This document shows, piece after piece, positions 60,201 through 64,000 of a DNA stretch of 64,000 nt. The position numbers and the translations under genes were made by a program. Under the pieces are notes generated by a model. The model did no database searches, was not told the origin of the DNA, and worked only from the letters and a program-made list of their open reading frames with translations. How positions within the stretch are numbered: the stretch's first letter is position 1; every line of letters begins with the position of its first letter. Source of the DNA: CAZKBP01 sp964551015 (GTDB lineage: Bacteria; Bacteroidota; Bacteroidia; Cytophagales; Microscillaceae); assembly GCA_964551015.1 (NCBI GenBank), contig CAZKBP010000009.1, positions 124,001 through 188,000 on the forward strand, read 5' to 3'.

Positions 60201-62153
60201 ATGCGATCGTCATTGTGCCTGTTTTTTTTCAGTTTCTTTTTTCTTTTGATAATAAGCGGGTCCCTTGCTCAGGAAGCAAGCACTTATGAAAATCTTCAAG
60301 AAGCCCTCAAAAAAAGTAAGGCCGATACCAATCGGGTAACATTGCTCAATCAATTAGCGGCTTACCATAAGTATGAGAAGCTCGAAGAAGGCCTGGCTTA
60401 CAGTCAGCAGGCCGCACGATTGGCCAAGAAGCTGGATGACGCTGCGGGGCTGGCCCAAGCTTATCTGAGGGCTGGGATCATTCATAGCCTGGAGAGCCGA
60501 CATGATACTTCTCTGATGCTCTTGGAAAAAAGCCTCCAAATCTATAAAAAATTGGCAGATTCAGCCGGACAAGCCCGTGCTTTGAATTATTATGGCCAGA
60601 ATTACGACTTCCAGGGGGATTATCAAAAAGCTCTGGAATATTATTTCCAGTCACTCCGATTATACGAGCAAAGTGCAGACACGCAAGGCATTGGCGATCA
60701 GCTAAACAACATCGGCTCCGTGCATTATATGCGGGGCGAGTACAAAACCGCCCAAAAATACTACCTCCAGGCTCTCGAGTATCGCCAAGAACTCAAAAAC
60801 CCCCGCCTCACCGCCGTTACACTTAATAACTTGGGCAGCACTTACAAACGCCTCCAGGATTATCCCCAGGCCATTCAATATTATCAGCAATCTTATGAAA
60901 TTCGTCAAAGGTTGCAGGATAAAAAGGGGCTCGCGGCCGTGACCAATAATCTGGGACTGATGTATCTGGAGAATGGAGATTACCAAGAGGCCGAAAATTT
61001 TATCCAACAATCACTCGCCTTAGAAAAAGACCTCAATAGCCAGAGAGGAATTTTAGAAACTTACGCTTCGCTCGTCCGTCTGCATTTGGATGCAAAGCAG
61101 TATTCTGAAGCTCAGTACTATCTCGATACTGCCCTCCGCTTAGCCCAAACCATTGAGGCACCTAACTTGCAAATGGCTCTGTATGCTTTCTACGCCGAGT
61201 GGGGCAAACAAACGGGTGACTACCGCCTGGCCTATAACTATCAAGAAAAATTTGCCCAGACAAAAGACAGTCTTTTCAACGCAGAAAAAAGCAAGCAAAT
61301 CGCCGATGTAGAAGCCCGCTACGAAACCGAAAAGAAAGAAGCCCTCCTGACAGAAGAGAAGAAAAAAAATGAGCTTTTAGAACAAAAAAATCAGCTCCAG
61401 CGTCGCTACCTGTGGGCAACCACGCTGGCCGTGCTTTTATTCGTAGGCCTACTGGGATTGCTTTGGTATAATTACCGCAATAAGCAAACAGCCAATCAGA
61501 GGCTGAACCACAAAAATCAAATTATCGAGGAAGCTTTGAATGAAAAGGAAGTCCTGCTACGCGAAATCCACCATCGTGTCAAGAATAACTTGCAGATTAT
61601 CTCCAGCCTTCTCAACTTACAATCCAAACACATTCAGGACCAAGAAGCGGTAGCAGCGGTACAAGAAGGACGAAACCGGGTCAAGTCCATGGCACTCATT
61701 CATCAAAAACTCTATCAGCAGGACAACTTGGCTAGCATTTCCGTGGCTCAATACATGGACGATCTGCTAGAAAGCCTGTTGCAATCCTACGGGGCAAGGG
61801 CCGAAAACATTCAGGTCAAAACCGAGATTCCTCGAGAAATGCAACTAGATGTAGATTTGGTCATTCCACTCGGATTAATCGTGAACGAACTGGTTTCTAA
61901 CAGCCTGAAACACGCCTTTCCCGATCAACAAGCAGGACAATTGAAGGTGGCTCTCAGTGAAGAGACACGAACCCTCCAGCTAGAAATCCAAGACGATGGC
62001 GTGGGCTTGCCCGAGAATTTTGATTGGCAAAAGGCTTCTTCCTTTGGCCTCAAACTGGTGCAGTCTCTGGCTCGTAAACTCAAAGCAGAACTCGAGGTAA
62101 ACGGCCAGAACGGCACTCGGGTTTTGATGCGTGTAGTACAAGATATTGCTTGA
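60201..62153 (+). CDS. TPR-containing sensor histidine kinase
   Basis: 650 residues from ATG 60201 (the in-frame TTG at 60141 would put 20 residues before the signal peptide). Signal peptide (LCLFFFSFFFLLIISGSLAQ), about seven TPR repeats (YNNIGSVHYMRGEYKTAQKYYLQAL-type units; residues about 50-360), a coiled coil, one transmembrane helix (YLWATTLAVLLFVGLLGLLWYNY), then a HisKA_2 dimerisation box with EIHHRVKNNLQIISSLLNLQ (His 457/458) and a GHKL ATPase (LGLIVNELVSNSLKHAF; DDGVGLP). It senses a periplasmic signal and phosphorylates the LytTR regulator downstream, which begins 13 bases later. Confidence 0.92.
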   Translation: MRSSLCLFFFSFFFLLIISGSLAQEASTYENLQEALKKSKADTNRVTLLNQLAAYHKYEKLEEGLAYSQQAARLAKKLDDAAGLAQAYLRAGIIHSLESRHDTSLMLLEKSLQIYKKLADSAGQARALNYYGQNYDFQGDYQKALEYYFQSLRLYEQSADTQGIGDQLNNIGSVHYMRGEYKTAQKYYLQALEYRQELKNPRLTAVTLNNLGSTYKRLQDYPQAIQYYQQSYEIRQRLQDKKGLAAVTNNLGLMYLENGDYQEAENFIQQSLALEKDLNSQRGILETYASLVRLHLDAKQYSEAQYYLDTALRLAQTIEAPNLQMALYAFYAEWGKQTGDYRLAYNYQEKFAQTKDSLFNAEKSKQIADVEARYETEKKEALLTEEKKKNELLEQKNQLQRRYLWATTLAVLLFVGLLGLLWYNYRNKQTANQRLNHKNQIIEEALNEKEVLLREIHHRVKNNLQIISSLLNLQSKHIQDQEAVAAVQEGRNRVKSMALIHQKLYQQDNLASISVAQYMDDLLESLLQSYGARAENIQVKTEIPREMQLDVDLVIPLGLIVNELVSNSLKHAFPDQQAGQLKVALSEETRTLQLEIQDDGVGLPENFDWQKASSFGLKLVQSLARKLKAELEVNGQNGTRVLMRVVQDIA

Positions 62154-62166
62154 TTTTTTAATTTTC

Positions 62167-62904
62167 ATGAAAGACTCTGACAAAATTCGTATCCTCATCG
62201 TAGAAGATGAACCCATCGTGGCCGATGACATTCAAATGTCACTCGAGGAGATGGGCTACGCCGTGCAAGGGATTGCCCACGAGGCCAGCGAAGCCTTAGA
62301 AATGATTCGCCGACAGGCACCTGATTTACTGCTCTTGGATATTGACTTGGAAGGAGAGGTAGACGGAATTGATTTGGCACATCAACTTCCGGACGCTTCT
62401 TTTCCCATTATCTTTCTAACCTCCTATGCCGATCGCAAAACCATTGAGCGGGTCAAGGTCATCCAACCCGCGGGCTACATTGTGAAGCCTTTTGATGAAA
62501 AGGATTTATTGACCAATATCGAGCTAGCCTTATATAAGCATTTACAAATTACGCCTTCTACTCAGCCCACTCCTGCTCGGGACTATCCCGTGTCAGCTCT
62601 TTTTTTCGTGAAGGTCAAGCATCAGCTACGCAAAATTAGTCCCGCGGAAATTCTCTGGGTAGAGGGCGCCGATAATTATTCCTTTTTACACACGGCCTCG
62701 GACAAATTTTTACTGAGCAGTACCCTCAAAAAAGTAGAGGACAAACTCAAACCGCACCGCTTTCTGAGAGTGCACAAATCTTATGTGATCGCTTTGGATC
62801 AGATAGAAACCATTGAAGATGATTATGTTTTTATCGGGAAAAAGCCCATTCCGGTAGGGAAGGTTTACAAGCGCGCCTTGATGGAAGCGATTTCTTTGTT
62901 GTAA
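62167..62904 (+). CDS. LytTR-family response regulator
   Basis: 245 residues from ATG 62167 (the TTG at 62146 overlaps the kinase stop). Receiver domain with ILIVEDEP, phosphoacceptor D58 in LLLLDIDLEGEVDG and Lys in GYIVKPFDEKD; then a linker and a LytTR DNA-binding domain (ILWVEGADNYSFLHTASDKF; RFLRVHKSYVIALDQIETI). Cognate of the histidine kinase directly upstream. A small hairpin (63006-63022) lies 100 bases after the stop. Confidence 0.93.
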   Translation: MKDSDKIRILIVEDEPIVADDIQMSLEEMGYAVQGIAHEASEALEMIRRQAPDLLLLDIDLEGEVDGIDLAHQLPDASFPIIFLTSYADRKTIERVKVIQPAGYIVKPFDEKDLLTNIELALYKHLQITPSTQPTPARDYPVSALFFVKVKHQLRKISPAEILWVEGADNYSFLHTASDKFLLSSTLKKVEDKLKPHRFLRVHKSYVIALDQIETIEDDYVFIGKKPIPVGKVYKRALMEAISLL

Positions 62905-63288
62905 GAAAATAGGGAATTTTTCAATCTATTTGAACGAATCGCTTTTTCACAGGTAATTTCTCTTTAAAACAGGTTGTAGGCGAAACTTTCTTTGGCCTAA
63001 AAATGACCTGCTCTAAGCAGGTAGTACACTAAGCGTATCATTGAATGTTTTTTTAGCAAGATTTTGACTTTTTATATTCATTTTTTATTAATTTTGAGCT
63101 AATAAATGAAATAAGAGTCAGTAGCCTGATTATCTTTCAATTCATCATCAAATGAGCCTGCCCTATGTGATATTTGATCACATAGCCATATCATTCCCAC
63201 TCAGCCTTGTCTTAACTCTCTCTGGCCTTAAAGTAGGTCACGACTACTTTTTTTGTATTAACACCAAATTTTCAAAAGCATTTTATAT
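62905..63288. other. leader region with promoter and two hairpins
   Basis: ACCTGCT-CTA-AGCAGGT (63006-63022) may end the regulator transcript. Then a promoter (63063-63096), a perfect inverted repeat CTATGTGAT-ATTTG-ATCACATAG (63163-63185), and a short stem AAAGTAG/CTACTTT followed by T (63230-63251), which could act as an attenuator before the gene at 63289. Confidence 0.5.
63063..63096 (+). promoter_or_regulatory. promoter TTTG-N22-TAATTTTG
   Basis: TTTG at 63063-63066 and TAATTTTG at 63089-63096, spacer 22 bases, upstream of the repeat protein at 63289. The leader would be about 185 bases. Confidence 0.5.
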
Positions 63289-64000
63289 ATGAAACATTTA
63301 CTCTTATCAACTTTTTTAGTCCTACTGTTCTCAGGAGCAGTTTGGGGGCAATGTCCGACTAACTGCACCAATAATAACACTTTTGTGGGCTTAAACTCAG
63401 GCTTTTCAAATACTAGTGGTAGCTCTAATTCTTTTGTTGGTCGTAGTACTGGCTTAAACAACACCATCGGCAGTCGTAATGCCTTTTTTGGGGCTTTTAG
63501 TGGCTTCGGAAATACAGAAGGTAGCGACAACTCCTTTTTTGGTGTGTCAGCTGGTAGCTCCAATACTGCAGGTTCCAATAACTCGTTTTATGGCTCTTTT
63601 ACTGGCTCGCAAAACTTGACGGGGCAGAATAACTCCTTCTTCGGAAGAAGTGCTGGTCAGGGAAACACGACTGGCTCTGATAATTCCTTCTTCGGGCTGA
63701 ATGCCGGGAGTGCGAACACAGAAGGTTCTGCGAACGCATTTTTTGGAGTAGGAGCAGGTACGGGTAATACTATTGGCGTTTTCAACACTTTCGTTGGTAC
63801 CCGGGCAGGAGCCAACAATGGTGTAGGAAATCAGAATACTTTCATCGGTACCGAAGCTGGCTTAAATAATGCAGTTAGTGCCAATACTTTCATAGGTTTC
63901 CAATCTGGTATGGAAAACACGACGGGATTAAACAATACCTTTGTAGGTTATCGCTCCGGTAAAGACAATACGATTGGAACTTTCAACACTTTTATGGGAA
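63289..64000 (+). CDS. surface protein with 17-residue NTFxGxxAGxxNTxG repeats (partial, runs off the window)
   Basis: Open from ATG 63289 to the last base, 237 codons so far. Signal peptide (LLLSTFLVLLFSGAVWGQ) then at least twelve repeats of about 17 residues such as NSFFGVSAGSSNTAGSN. This type of repeat forms the head or stalk of trimeric adhesins and phage-tail-like fibres in Bacteroidota, often with a C-terminal S74/ICA chaperone domain, which would lie beyond the window. DNA copies differ, so the array is not a recent expansion. Preceded by a TPR kinase/LytTR pair on the same strand that might control it. Confidence 0.85.
   Translation, partial: MKHLLLSTFLVLLFSGAVWGQCPTNCTNNNTFVGLNSGFSNTSGSSNSFVGRSTGLNNTIGSRNAFFGAFSGFGNTEGSDNSFFGVSAGSSNTAGSNNSFYGSFTGSQNLTGQNNSFFGRSAGQGNTTGSDNSFFGLNAGSANTEGSANAFFGVGAGTGNTIGVFNTFVGTRAGANNGVGNQNTFIGTEAGLNNAVSANTFIGFQSGMENTTGLNNTFVGYRSGKDNTIGTFNTFMG

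Noticed and set aside
63163..63185. CRP-type site TGTGA...TCACA
   Set aside because: The spacer between half-sites is seven bases, not six, and it lies downstream of the promoter; kept only as an inverted repeat.
63289..64000. Repeat array resembling a CRISPR
   Set aside because: Units are coding, diverged and of 51 bases (17 codons) without conserved spacers; no cas genes.
1..64000. Insertion sequences, prophage or integrase genes
   Set aside because: No transposase, integrase, capsid, tail or terminase motif seen in any frame of the window.

Overview
The window looks like chromosomal DNA of a free-living Bacteroidota bacterium, most likely of the Cytophagales/Saprospiria type. Three large secreted proteins end in type IX secretion (T9SS) sorting domains. 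LytTR regulators, a CarboxypepD_reg/TonB outer-membrane receptor, BatD, a DUF1800/DUF1501 pair, TIGR03032 and homogentisate dioxygenase are all present. Several starts are preceded by Bacteroidota-type TAnnTTTG (-7) promoter motifs, and most lack a Shine-Dalgarno. Genus cannot be fixed from the sequence. A run of 100 N (30149-30248) shows this is a scaffold.

Layout. 1-6.0 kb: end of an unknown gene, an ADP-ribosylglycohydrolase, a NIF3 protein, a threonine-synthase-like enzyme, a DUF6892-like protein, and a membrane LytTR regulator with a DUF2306 protein. 6.0-7.5 kb: two related non-coding elements built of nested palindromes flank a small PepSY-like secreted protein. 7.9-13.2 kb: DUF1800 plus a 1189-residue DUF1501 protein that carries two PA14-like domains and a T9SS tail. 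13.3-18.4 kb: outer-membrane-like protein, then FAD oxidoreductase, DUF1223 lipoprotein and a NapH/NosR-like polyferredoxin. 18.4-22.0 kb: a three-gene glycosyltransferase operon. 22.0-28.5 kb: BatD, a small conserved protein, QueG, an isolated nuoIJ pair, a GT2 enzyme, MarR and a lipoprotein.

28.6-40.2 kb: a giant repetitive T9SS adhesin interrupted by the N run, a TonB-dependent receptor, a cell-surface lipoprotein and a second lipoprotein. 40.2-48.2 kb: TIGR03032 protein, FG-GAP T9SS protein with a very long N-terminal extension, DUF3108-like protein, TrhO, lipoprotein, and homogentisate dioxygenase. 48.4-54.7 kb: S41 protease, a short division cluster (rsmH-ftsL-ftsI), a coiled-coil protein and four tRNA genes (His, Arg, Pro, Met). 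54.9-60.0 kb: CrtC-like protein, a possible accessory patch with a PD-(D/E)XK-like protein, a sulfotransferase and a secreted protein. 60.2-62.9 kb: TPR histidine kinase and LytTR response regulator. The window ends inside a 17-residue-repeat surface protein.

No transposase, prophage, CRISPR array or rRNA gene is visible. The most unusual items are the palindromic elements at 6.0-7.5 kb, the repeat structure around the N run (which implies one continuous adhesin gene), the nuoI tail duplication with nuoIJ standing alone, and the accessory patch at 56-57.7 kb.
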